DNA of 7,756 bases from Candidatus Woesearchaeota archaeon (GCA_016205905.1 JACQSP010000056.1:1-7756); one strand, 5' to 3'. Shown: positions 1-6,605, numbered from the stretch's first letter. The notes: generated by a model from the letters alone, not told the origin. Numbers and translations: made by a program.

Positions 1-79
1 TGTATAAATATTTATGTCCGACATTATAACATATAGATAATGTTTCATATATATAAATTTTTTTGGTATTATTAATTTT

Positions 80-196
80 CCCCGTAAATCTTCCGCTTCT
101 CGTCAACAAAGAGTTATTAATCAGTTTCACTTATAATGTCAATTACACATAAACTGAAAAATCAGCATTTCGGAAGATTTGCGGAATGAAAATATG
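80..196 (+). repeat. Repeat copy A, palindromic-ended element before ORF6N gene
   Basis: This is the first of three copies of one element (B at 1151-1268, C at 2690-2770). By eye, A and B differ at about four positions and one indel over about 105 bases. The ends form an inverted repeat: 82-95 pairs with 171-184 over 14 bp, including one T-G wobble, with the core AAATCTTCCG / CGGAAGATTT. Inside it, TCAGTTT (121-127) can pair with AAACTGA (151-157). The right edge carries an ATG (186-188) that opens a five-codon frame ending in TAG. In copy B the equivalent ATG is the possible start of the next gene. Its function is unknown; it could be a recombination site, a small non-autonomous element or a conserved leader. 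Confidence 0.85.
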
Positions 197-213
197 TAAT
201 TAGCAAATAATTT

Positions 214-219
214 AAGGTG
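214..219 (+). promoter_or_regulatory. Ribosome-binding site of ORF6N gene
   Basis: AAGGTG lies six bases before ATG 226. It contains the GTG (217) that would give a start three codons earlier, so the site favours ATG 226 as the true start. Confidence 0.55.
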
Positions 220-225
220 TACAAA

Positions 226-1104
226 ATGATAAACAACAGTTTAATCTTAAGCACAGACAACCTCAAGAGCAGGATTTATACTTTAAGAGGTATGCAAGTT
301 ATGCTTGATACGGATCTTGCAGGATTTTATCATGTAGAGACAAAAGCATTAAATCAAGCAGTTAAGAGAAATATTGAAAGATTTCCACAGAATTTCATGT
401 TTCAATTAACTAAAGATGAATTCAACAACTTGAAGTCACAAATTGTGACCTCAAGTTGGGGCGGCAGAAGAAACTTATCTTATGCTTTCACAGAGCAAGG
501 TGTGGCTATGCTTTCAGGTGTTTTGAAAAGCGATACTGCTGTGAAAATAAGTATTCAAATAATCAATGCATTTGTCGCTATGAGACGATTTATTTCCTCA
601 AACGCCCAGATGTTCCAAAGATTGTATGTTGTTGAGAGAAAACAGATTGAACATGATAAAAAATTCGATGAGATATTTGATGCAATACAAAACAAGGATA
701 TAAAACCAGAAAAAGGCATATTTTTTGATGGACAGATATTTGATTCATATAAATTTGTTTCAGATATTATTAGAACAGCTGACGAATCTATCGTCCTTAT
801 TGACAATTACATTGATGATTCAGTCCTGACTCTGTTCAGCAAGAGAAACAAAAATGTACCTGTGATAATATTCACCAAAGAGATTTCTAAACAATTATCG
901 CTCGACTTAGCTAAATACAATTCGCAATATCCACTTATTGAAGTAAAAGAGTTTAAGCAATCTCACGACAGGTTTATCATAATTGACAATATGGATGTGT
1001 ACCATTTTGGCGCATCATTAAAAGATTTAGGCAAGAAATGGTTTGGATTCTCCAAATTCGATAAAGAAGCATTTAAAATGCTTGATAGGCTTGGGCTGAA
1101 ATGA
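226..1104 (+). CDS. ORF6N domain protein with C-terminal PLD-like domain
   Basis: The product is a 292-residue protein starting at ATG 226; a GTG at 217 is in frame but overlaps the ribosome-binding site. Residues about 13-100 match the ORF6N (KilA-N-related) DNA-binding domain, with the characteristic run LRGMQVMLDTDLAGFY and later AFTEQGVAML. Residues about 162-285 resemble the phospholipase-D-like domain often fused to it: a conserved GIFFDGQIFD entry, then HDRFIIID (His247) and GASLKDLGKKWFGFSK near the end. ORF6N proteins are known from phages and as mobile multi-copy genes, where they are thought to act in DNA binding or antirepression. No signal peptide or membrane segment is visible. 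The gene sits between repeat copies A and B, and a remnant of a related gene lies at 2797-2841. The family call is firm; the role in this genome is not known. Confidence 0.88.
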   Translation: MINNSLILSTDNLKSRIYTLRGMQVMLDTDLAGFYHVETKALNQAVKRNIERFPQNFMFQLTKDEFNNLKSQIVTSSWGGRRNLSYAFTEQGVAMLSGVLKSDTAVKISIQIINAFVAMRRFISSNAQMFQRLYVVERKQIEHDKKFDEIFDAIQNKDIKPEKGIFFDGQIFDSYKFVSDIIRTADESIVLIDNYIDDSVLTLFSKRNKNVPVIIFTKEISKQLSLDLAKYNSQYPLIEVKEFKQSHDRFIIIDNMDVYHFGASLKDLGKKWFGFSKFDKEAFKMLDRLGLK

Positions 1105-1150
1105 TTATAACTTTTCTTAGCATTACATATAGCGAAAAAACAAGTTGATT

Positions 1151-1268
1151 CCCCTGTAAATCTTCCGCTTCTCGTCAACAAAGATTTATTAACCTGTTTC
1201 ACTTATAATGTCAATTACACGTAAACTGAAAAATCAGCATTTCGGAAGATTTGCGGAATGAAAAATAT
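1151..1268 (+). repeat. Repeat copy B, palindromic-ended element before AlbA_2 gene
   Basis: This is the second copy of the element at 80-196, offset by 1072 bases. The terminal arms 1154-1167 and 1243-1256 pair over 14 bp with two T-G wobbles, so the stem survives the base changes on its left side. The inner TCAGTTT/AAACTGA pairing of copy A is broken here. The right edge runs into the start of the next gene: ATG 1258 falls in the shared sequence. Confidence 0.85.
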
Positions 1269-2622
1269 GAATTTTGAGCAACTAAACATCTTGCTAAAAG
1301 AGAAAGAGAATCTAACTTTGGAATTTAAGGAGTCATACACTTCAAAAATAGATAGTGATATAGTTGCCTTCTCAAACACTAAAGGCGGCATTATCTTGCT
1401 GGGTGTTGATGATGAAGGGAATGTTAAAGGACAAGAGCTTACAAACGATTTGAAAGCAAAAATAAATACATTGACAAGAAATTGCAAGCCATCCATGCAA
1501 GTTGTTATCTCACAGATTGGTAAAGTTGTTGTTATTGAAATTCCAGAAGGTGACGAGAAGCCATATTCTTGTAGTTCTGGCTATTTCAGAAGGCTTGATG
1601 GTAATTCTCAAAAAATGTCTCAAGATGAAATTAGAATTATGTTTCAAGAAAATGATAATCTGCCTTTTGAAGAAAGAATAAACAAGAATTTCACTCTTGA
1701 TGATATTTCCATTGAAAAAATCAGAAAATACTTGAAAGAATCCAACATAACTTTACTGACTCAAAATATGAATGAAGTCTTGCAAAGCGCAAATGTTCTA
1801 AAAGAGGGGAAGGTGAAGAATGCCGGAATCTTATTATTTGCGGATGAAATATCCAGATTCCTTCCACAGGCAAAGATAGATTTAATTAGATTTGCAGGAA
1901 CTGAAAAGGTAAATATATTTGATAGGCTCCAAGTGCAGAATGATCTGCTTACTCAATTTGAGCAGGCAATCCAGTTCCTAAGAAAACATCTTCATACTCG
2001 AAGTGAAATCAAAGGTGTCAATAGGACTGACAAGACAGAGATTCCGCTTGAAGCTTTAAGAGAAGCTGTGGTAAACGCAATAATTCATAGGGATTATAGC
2101 ATATCAGGGACAAATATTAGTATAGAAATTTATGATGATCGAGTTGTTGTCTTAAATCCAGGCTCACTCCCGCAGGGATTGAATGAAACTAACTTTGGAA
2201 AGGTTTCTATAAGGAGAAATGAATTAATCGCTGACCTGTTTTATCGTATGGATAAGGTCGAAAAAGCAGGAACAGGAATAGAAAGAATGAAACTTGCCCT
2301 TGAAAAAGAAGGTCTAGACAATCCTCTATTTGATTTCAGCAGCTTTTTTTCTATTATATTTAGGAGACCAAGTTATGAAGAGCTGAAGAGCAAGATAAAT
2401 CTTGCACAGAAAACTGTGGAGAAAACTGTGGAGAAAACTGTGGAGAAAATGCTTGTAGCACTCAAAGAAAAACCAAATATAAGTGTAAAAGAACTTGAAG
2501 CGATTACAGGTCTTACCAGAAGAGGTGTTGAATGGAATATTCATAAGCTTAAAGAAGATGGTAAAATAAGACGAATCGGCCCAGACAAAGGCGGACACTG
2601 GGAGATTTTGAAAGATAATTAA
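1258..2622 (+). CDS. AlbA_2 / HATPase / winged-helix ATP-binding protein
   Basis: The product is a 454-residue protein. Residues about 9-110 match the AlbA_2 (Schlafen AlbA-like, divergent AAA_4) domain, with LTLEFKES (19-26) and the glycine motif NTKGGIILLGVDDEG (40-54). Residues about 255-370 match a RecG-like C-terminal histidine-kinase ATPase domain, with EALREAVVNAIIHRDYS from residue 265 (Glu269, Asn273) and the glycine box AGTGIERM. A threefold KTVE linker (385-396) joins this to a C-terminal winged helix (about 398-452: SVKELEAITGLTRRGVEWNI). Such proteins are annotated as putative transcriptional regulators or RecG-like ATP-binding proteins; they are not full helicases and are spread as mobile multi-copy genes. 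The start is uncertain: ATG 1258 lies inside repeat B, and ATG 1267 is an alternative giving 451 residues. No strong ribosome-binding site distinguishes them. Confidence 0.88.
   Translation: MKNMNFEQLNILLKEKENLTLEFKESYTSKIDSDIVAFSNTKGGIILLGVDDEGNVKGQELTNDLKAKINTLTRNCKPSMQVVISQIGKVVVIEIPEGDEKPYSCSSGYFRRLDGNSQKMSQDEIRIMFQENDNLPFEERINKNFTLDDISIEKIRKYLKESNITLLTQNMNEVLQSANVLKEGKVKNAGILLFADEISRFLPQAKIDLIRFAGTEKVNIFDRLQVQNDLLTQFEQAIQFLRKHLHTRSEIKGVNRTDKTEIPLEALREAVVNAIIHRDYSISGTNISIEIYDDRVVVLNPGSLPQGLNETNFGKVSIRRNELIADLFYRMDKVEKAGTGIERMKLALEKEGLDNPLFDFSSFFSIIFRRPSYEELKSKINLAQKTVEKTVEKTVEKMLVALKEKPNISVKELEAITGLTRRGVEWNIHKLKEDGKIRRIGPDKGGHWEILKDN
2410..2445 (+). repeat. 12-bp tandem repeat, three units, coding the KTVE linker
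   Basis: Three exact units of AAAACTGTGGAG lie end to end, followed by a partial fourth AAAA. The unit length is a multiple of three, so gain or loss of a unit changes only the linker length between the ATPase domain and the winged helix, not the frame. Confidence 0.9.
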
Positions 2623-2627
2623 ACCTT

Positions 2628-2661
2628 ACACTCTTTAACTTACAGAACTGACACTCTTTAA
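2628..2661. repeat. Direct repeat of 11 bases after AlbA_2 gene
   Basis: ACACTCTTTAA occurs at 2628-2638 and again at 2651-2661, a 23-base period, just after the stop codon at 2620-2622. It may be a local duplication; no function can be assigned. Confidence 0.5.
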
Positions 2662-2689
2662 TATAATCCTCTGTGAATCACATTTTTCT

Positions 2690-2770
2690 CCGTAAATCTT
2701 CCGCTTCTCGTCAACAAAGATTTATTAATCAGTTTATCTTATGTTTGTGCTGACTAAGAACTAAACTGAG
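2690..2770 (+). repeat. Repeat copy C, degraded
   Basis: The left half matches copies A and B closely from CCGTAAATCTTCCG through to about 2742. It then diverges, except for TAAACTGA at 2762-2769, which matches 150-157 of copy A. The right inverted arm CGGAAGATTT is missing. The copy is therefore truncated or rearranged on its right side, next to a short hairpin and an ORF6N remnant. Confidence 0.75.
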
Positions 2771-2775
2771 ATTAT

Positions 2776-2796
2776 GGTATCGCAAAATGCGATACC
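2776..2796. repeat. Perfect 9-bp hairpin with three-base loop
   Basis: GGTATCGCA (2776-2784) and TGCGATACC (2788-2796) are perfect inverted repeats around AAA. The hairpin stands exactly where copy C ends and the ORF6N remnant begins. It is not followed by a T tract on either strand, so a terminator role is not supported. Confidence 0.7.
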
Positions 2797-2841
2797 TTCA
2801 AAGAAGCATTCAAGCTGTTAGATAAGCTTGGGCTGAAATGA
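2797..2841 (+). pseudogene. 3' remnant of a second ORF6N-family gene
   Basis: Read in frame, this piece gives FKEAFKLLDKLGLK and a stop. It aligns with FDKEAFKMLDRLGLK, the C-terminus of the ORF6N protein encoded at 226-1104. The bases after both stops are also shared (TTATAAC at 1105-1111 and 2842-2848). Silent and conservative differences show it came from a diverged paralogue and is not a recent copy of the first gene. The rest of that gene is absent. Its position after repeat copy C repeats the repeat-then-ORF6N order seen at 80-1104. Confidence 0.75.
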
Positions 2842-2891
2842 TTATAACCTTGTTGAATAAATTAAAGCCGCCCCAAAAATCATTAAACTTT

Positions 2892-4733
2892 TCACTCTGC
2901 CTTCTTCAATCTCCTTACTACACCATGATTAGCGTTTACTTCTATAAGCTCACCATCAGATAATATCTTTGTTGCTATCTTTGTACCAACAATGCAAGGT
3001 ATCTTTAATTCTCTGGAAACAATGGCTGCGTGGCTTGTTGCGCCGCCTTCATCGGTTACAATAGCTGATGCTTTTTTCATTGCAGGCAGATAATCTGGCA
3101 TTGTCATTGACGCAACAATAATATCTCCCTGTTTAATTTTTTGCAATGCTTCTGATGACGAGAAACATATTTTTACATGACCTTGCGCCTTGCCGAGTGA
3201 TGCAATTATTCCTCTAAAATCCTGAATGTTAGCTACGTCTGCTGCTAATTCTTCTTTTCTTCTTTTTATTGCCATTTCTCCAGTGTGCTGTTCTATTCCA
3301 TCTTCTCTTACCATGAAGAAGAACGCCTCTTTTCTTGCCCTTATCTTTTCCAAATCAATTTCTCCTTTTTCTGGATTTTCTGACTTTTCTGAATTTGAGC
3401 CAAATGCGCCATTTTTAATATAAATCATTATCTCCTCTGGCCAGCACCATAATAAATCATCAAATTTGCCGCCGTATCGTCTTGACAGCTCATGCAGGAA
3501 TTTGTTCATAACAACAAGAGTTTTCATTTGTATTTCTTTTCTCCAGTCGTGGATTTCAACATAATGATCAAAGATGTCAATAAGACTGTTCATTTCCTTG
3601 TCAAATCTAACCTCTTTTGCAAGTCGTTCCCTTTCTTTTTTCGCGTTCATAACAAAGAGAGTAATTCTTTCAATCTCGTCTTCAACATTAGGATTTTCCT
3701 TAAATATTTTTTTCAATGCTTCAATGTAAGAGCCAATTGTCCTTTCATCCCATGACGACCAGCCGATTGATGTCCACCAATATTCCTTAATCAGCTTTTC
3801 AATCTCTTTTTTTATTTCAGGAGCATCTTCCCATATTTTGATGGCAATCATGTCTGAATCGTCGTATGAGAATAGTTTGTAAAGCACGTTTGTTTTTTTG
3901 ATTTTTGAAGCTATTTTATACAAAGCGAGCTGTTCCTTGTTTAGGTATGACATTCCTGTTGAAGTGGTTAAAATGCTGTAAGTTGAGTTAAATTCGCTTT
4001 CATTTAATTCTGTTTCATTGAATTCTTTATTCTCTTTATTGTTTTTTGCTGATTTTGACTCCCTCTTCAATGCGGTTAATCCTCCTAACTTATTCCTTGA
4101 TACCATTAACTCTCTTAACTTCTTCTTCATTCTTTCCTCGAGCATGATATCCATTGAATCAATGTCAAAACTCTGCGCGTGATACCTTAACATTTTTTCA
4201 TAGAAAAAAGTATATGTTTCAAGAAGCTCCTGTTTTGTAAACTCAGAAAAGGTTTTTTGCCTATAATCTGCGCATACCTCCTGCATTTCTGAAAAGAAGC
4301 GGTGATATTTGCCATAATATTTATCTGCAAAAGGCTTATTCATCAAATTTGGAATAAGATAGTTGCCGACGTCATAGATGTCCTGCTTATAATTGCCCCA
4401 CCATGTTTTGTCTGCCTCATTTGTGCATAGTATCTTTGTAAACCCGCATCCAATCATTTCTTTGGAATATTTGACAATTCCTAAAGCAATCGGCGCAGCA
4501 ATGTGCAATGGTATTCTTTCTCTTATATATTCAAACCATTTGCCTTTGGCAATTCCATCTTGATGAGGAAACCAGCTTTTGCTTTTGAACACCTCTGCCA
4601 GTTTTTCCTGAAGAAGAATATGAACTTTTTTTGATAAAGGATAACCTGCTAAATCTGCTCGGATTGAATCAATCTCTTGGAGTTTTTTCACCTGCTCGCT
4701 GGGAATTTGAATTAATTGTCTTTTGTCTGTCAT
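2892..4733 (-). CDS. PEP-utilising swivel-domain protein with unknown N-terminal region
   Basis: The product is a 613-residue protein. The C-terminal part, residues about 515-608, is a PEP-utilising enzyme mobile (phosphohistidine swivel) domain, with the signature EGGATSHAAIVSRELKIPCIVG. His568 is the residue phosphorylated in PEP synthase and pyruvate phosphate dikinase. The upstream run DFRGIIASLGKAQGHVKI is the usual entry to this domain. No ATP-grasp domain and no PEP-binding TIM barrel are present, so it is not a complete PEP synthase. Residues 1-510 look mainly helical and charged, rich in Trp and Tyr, and I cannot assign them. Near residues 230-250 there is a low-complexity Asn/Glu/Lys stretch. 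The start has a good GGTGA site six bases upstream. No partner gene lies beside it. It may be phosphorylated by another kinase or act through its N-terminal region, but this is unknown. Confidence 0.8.
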   Translation of the reverse strand: MTDKRQLIQIPSEQVKKLQEIDSIRADLAGYPLSKKVHILLQEKLAEVFKSKSWFPHQDGIAKGKWFEYIRERIPLHIAAPIALGIVKYSKEMIGCGFTKILCTNEADKTWWGNYKQDIYDVGNYLIPNLMNKPFADKYYGKYHRFFSEMQEVCADYRQKTFSEFTKQELLETYTFFYEKMLRYHAQSFDIDSMDIMLEERMKKKLRELMVSRNKLGGLTALKRESKSAKNNKENKEFNETELNESEFNSTYSILTTSTGMSYLNKEQLALYKIASKIKKTNVLYKLFSYDDSDMIAIKIWEDAPEIKKEIEKLIKEYWWTSIGWSSWDERTIGSYIEALKKIFKENPNVEDEIERITLFVMNAKKERERLAKEVRFDKEMNSLIDIFDHYVEIHDWRKEIQMKTLVVMNKFLHELSRRYGGKFDDLLWCWPEEIMIYIKNGAFGSNSEKSENPEKGEIDLEKIRARKEAFFFMVREDGIEQHTGEMAIKRRKEELAADVANIQDFRGIIASLGKAQGHVKICFSSSEALQKIKQGDIIVASMTMPDYLPAMKKASAIVTDEGGATSHAAIVSRELKIPCIVGTKIATKILSDGELIEVNANHGVVRRLKKAE

Positions 4734-4739
4734 GTTAAA

Positions 4740-4744
4740 TCACC
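4740..4744 (-). promoter_or_regulatory. Ribosome-binding site of swivel-domain gene
   Basis: On the minus strand this reads GGTGA, six bases before the ATG at 4733-4731. It matches the anti-Shine-Dalgarno of archaeal 16S rRNA and fixes the start. Confidence 0.65.
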
Positions 4745-4766
4745 GATAATAACAATGTATTAATGG

Positions 4767-4854
4767 TAAGAAGTAGGAGGTAAAAGGTATGAGGTAAAAG
4801 GTACGATGATAACATCGTAGTTGTTCCCTCTTACCTCAAACCTCTTACTTCTTA
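4767..4854. repeat. Long low-complexity palindrome
   Basis: The arms 4767-4781 and 4840-4854 pair at 14 of 15 positions (TAAGAAGTAGGAGGT against its near complement). Further inside, 4791-4800 (GAGGTAAAAG) is a near complement of 4827-4837. At the centre TACGATG (4802-4808) and CATCGTA (4813-4819) form a perfect 7-bp hairpin with loop ATAA. The sequence is built from degenerate GGTAA/GAAGTA words. It lies between the divergent genes starting at 4733 (minus) and 5058 (plus). Confidence 0.75.
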
Positions 4855-4894
4855 CATTTTATTATTTCTTTCATACCTTCTTACAGTTAATACA

Positions 4895-4926
4895 CCTTCA
4901 AACTTTCAAGCCTTCAAACTTTCAAG
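4895..4926. repeat. 16-bp tandem duplication
   Basis: CCTTCAAACTTTCAAG is present twice without a gap (4895-4910 and 4911-4926). It is part of the low-complexity region between the divergent genes. Confidence 0.85.
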
Positions 4927-4930
4927 CTTC

Positions 4931-4960
4931 GTTTACATCTGTTTACACTTGTTTACATAA
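4931..4960. repeat. Three 10-bp units beginning GTTTACA
   Basis: GTTTACA recurs at 4931, 4941 and 4951, each followed by three variable bases. The 10-bp period is close to one helical turn, so a protein could contact all three on one face. Nothing else supports a binding-site role. The remaining bases of 4745-5057 hold no credible gene. Confidence 0.6.
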
Positions 4961-5025
4961 GGAAAAGCAGAGTTATTTATATATGTTTTGGAATTATCAC
5001 TGCACAGATATAACAAACAGAAAGA

Positions 5026-5035
5026 TTTAAATATA
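5026..5035 (+). promoter_or_regulatory. Archaeal TATA-like box for the 5058 gene
   Basis: TTTAAATATA is centred about 27 bases before ATG 5058, the spacing expected if the transcript starts at or next to the ATG (leaderless). The same ten bases recur exactly 20 bases later (5046-5055) within a local duplication of AGATTT-AAATATAAA, so either copy could be used. No ribosome-binding site lies at the normal distance, which fits a leaderless message. Confidence 0.5.
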
Positions 5036-5057
5036 AAGGAAGATTTTTAAATATAAA

Positions 5058-5708
5058 ATGGCAATTCCGTCTCTTGAAGCAATTTTAAAAACAGCTAGAC
5101 AAATATCTGCAGCACGTGGTATCTCTCCTCAAACATTTGAAGAAATCTTAAGAGAAGCAGTTAGGATATATGAAAGTGACATTAATAAATTATATAATTG
5201 TCTTAAGGCTAATAAAGGTGCAACCGGTGCATTTGAAGTATCCTCTGCGTTTAATGTAGTAAGCAGTTTTAGTGAGATGGATGAGTGTATAAGACGAACA
5301 GGGATTGTTTTATATAGTTTTGATAAATTTGCTGTTCAAAAATATATGGGTCTTTCTTATTTGGATAATAATATTGCTTATGTTATTCTAGAAAAAACAA
5401 GCACTGAAAGTGTATTATGGTGTTATGGACTAACATTTACAGAAGGTGAACATGCCCGTTATTCTCATGCATATTTTGCAGTTATAGGAGAATATGAAAA
5501 ACTAAGAAAAGTCCTAGACTCTTTTGGAGATGACCCTAATAATATTCGTAAATTTATGAGCATAGTTTTTAACTGGCCAAACCGTCCGTTAGATGAATAT
5601 TGGAAATGTGGTGGAAAGGTAGATTTATTTGCAACAATGAAACAGATGAAGCTGTTAGATACATCAGATGGAAAAGGCGTGCAAACATACACTGCTGAGA
5701 AAGCATAA
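5058..5708 (+). CDS. Hypothetical soluble protein, 216 residues
   Basis: I do not recognise this protein. The N-terminal 50 residues look helical and amphipathic (SLEAILKTARQISAARG, then FEEILREAVRIYESDINKLY). The middle, residues about 60-145, alternates hydrophobic and aromatic residues in a way that suggests a mixed alpha/beta domain, with TGIVLYSFDKF and NNIAYVILEK as probable strands. Cysteines at 48, 77, 122 and 184 are scattered and form no CxxC pair. There is no signal peptide or membrane segment. It is the first gene of a probable two-gene unit: 43 bases separate it from the next gene on the same strand. Normal amino-acid composition, a TATA box and the open length support a real gene. 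Confidence 0.7.
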   Translation: MAIPSLEAILKTARQISAARGISPQTFEEILREAVRIYESDINKLYNCLKANKGATGAFEVSSAFNVVSSFSEMDECIRRTGIVLYSFDKFAVQKYMGLSYLDNNIAYVILEKTSTESVLWCYGLTFTEGEHARYSHAYFAVIGEYEKLRKVLDSFGDDPNNIRKFMSIVFNWPNRPLDEYWKCGGKVDLFATMKQMKLLDTSDGKGVQTYTAEKA

Positions 5709-5743
5709 ATTTAGTATAAGACAATTAGAAAGAATATAATAAC

Positions 5744-5747
5744 GTGA
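5744..5747 (+). promoter_or_regulatory. Partial ribosome-binding site of the 5752 gene
   Basis: GTGA lies four bases before ATG 5752 and could pair with the end of 16S rRNA. It is short, but it supports translation of this gene as the second cistron of a shared message with the 5058 gene. Confidence 0.35.
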
Positions 5748-5751
5748 AAAA

Positions 5752-6537
5752 ATGGACGAACAATCTTGGAAAAGTTTAAAGAAATTTGAAAGAATAGCAA
5801 ATTTAACTATAGCTGGAGCTTTAGGTCTTTTTCTTGCTGTCGTTAGTATTAAGAAAGGCTATGATTACTTCTTTGATGACAAACCAACTCAGGAAGAATC
5901 AACTAAATCAGAACAAAAAACCTCAGAAAAAACATTAACGGACTTGGTAAATCAAACAAAACTTAAACCAATAGAGTTTGAGTATGCTGGTGTAGCATAT
6001 GATATTTATGGTGTAAAGATAAACGAAAATGAAGATAATAATAACAAAGGAAATATTGTAATTGTAAACGGTGTTATAAAAAAAAGTGATAATAATAAAG
6101 GTTACAGTGTAAGAGTTGTTATGAACAAAAGAGATGACTTAAATATGTATCAAATGAATTTATATTCTTCAAGCATTGCAACTATTGTGAGTGTATATGA
6201 TGCTAGAACACAAAAAGCTATATTTATAGCAGAAGATAATGAAGATGAATTGATGGGTGATAAAAGAGACAGTAAAATAGACTCATTTGTATATGATTAT
6301 GATGATAACGCAGAAGAACCGGGAAAGCAGTGGTTTAATAAAAATGATATTCAGAGAAAAAAGAAAAAAGTATGCCTATGGACATATCCGCCAAACGAAG
6401 AATATAATGTTGGCCTAGAATGCGAGCAAGCAAAACTAAAAGCAGAAGAAGCTCAAAAAGACTTTGAAGCACATGTAGCTTTGTTGGAAGCAATAAGACA
6501 AAGGTATAAGAGTACAGATAGTTCTCTTAGAAAGTAG
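5752..6537 (+). CDS. Hypothetical membrane-anchored protein with C-terminal coiled coil
   Basis: I do not recognise this 261-residue protein. A single hydrophobic segment at residues about 15-33 (IANLTIAGALGLFLAVVSI) follows a short charged N-terminus and has no clear cleavage site, so it is probably a membrane anchor. A Ser/Thr/Glu/Lys-rich linker (45-62) leads to a body (about 70-210) rich in Asn and Asp, with probable beta strands such as NIVIVNGVIKK and ATIVSVYDARTQKAIFIAED. A basic run RKKKK stands at 202-206. Residues about 222-254 (QAKLKAEEAQKDFEAHVALL and beyond) have coiled-coil character. Membrane topology is unclear because lysines flank both sides of the segment. It lies 43 bases after the 5058 gene, and a multi-hairpin element begins 19 bases after its stop. 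Confidence 0.7.
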   Translation: MDEQSWKSLKKFERIANLTIAGALGLFLAVVSIKKGYDYFFDDKPTQEESTKSEQKTSEKTLTDLVNQTKLKPIEFEYAGVAYDIYGVKINENEDNNNKGNIVIVNGVIKKSDNNKGYSVRVVMNKRDDLNMYQMNLYSSSIATIVSVYDARTQKAIFIAEDNEDELMGDKRDSKIDSFVYDYDDNAEEPGKQWFNKNDIQRKKKKVCLWTYPPNEEYNVGLECEQAKLKAEEAQKDFEAHVALLEAIRQRYKSTDSSLRK

Positions 6538-6605
6538 ATTCTAGGCGTGTTGTAAAAAGAAAACCGACTATCATCATTTAATATAGTAGTGAACTTTAAT
6601 ATCTG

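Noticed and set aside
80..1268. Repeats A and B as integron attC sites
   Set aside because: The array order, single orientation and palindromic ends resemble cassettes, but the repeat ends lack the GTTRRRY / RYYYAAC core words, and no integrase is present in the window.
1215..1496. Minus-strand open frame over the AlbA_2 gene start
   Set aside because: It lies opposite a clearly recognisable AlbA_2 domain; its translation is Phe/Ser-rich as expected for an antisense shadow.
2776..2796. Hairpin as a rho-independent terminator
   Set aside because: No T tract follows on either strand, and this type of terminator is not expected in archaea.
3226..3755. Plus-strand open frames inside the swivel-domain gene
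   Set aside because: They are antisense shadows of a well-supported 613-residue protein and have Phe-rich, low-quality translations.
2892..4733. Full PEP synthase (ppsA)
   Set aside because: Only the phosphohistidine swivel domain is present; no ATP-grasp or PEP-binding barrel motif is visible, so the gene symbol is not justified.
4821..5030. Plus-strand open frame of 69 codons in the intergenic region
   Set aside because: It covers the low-complexity palindrome and tandem repeats and ends next to the TATA box; the translation simply mirrors the repeats.
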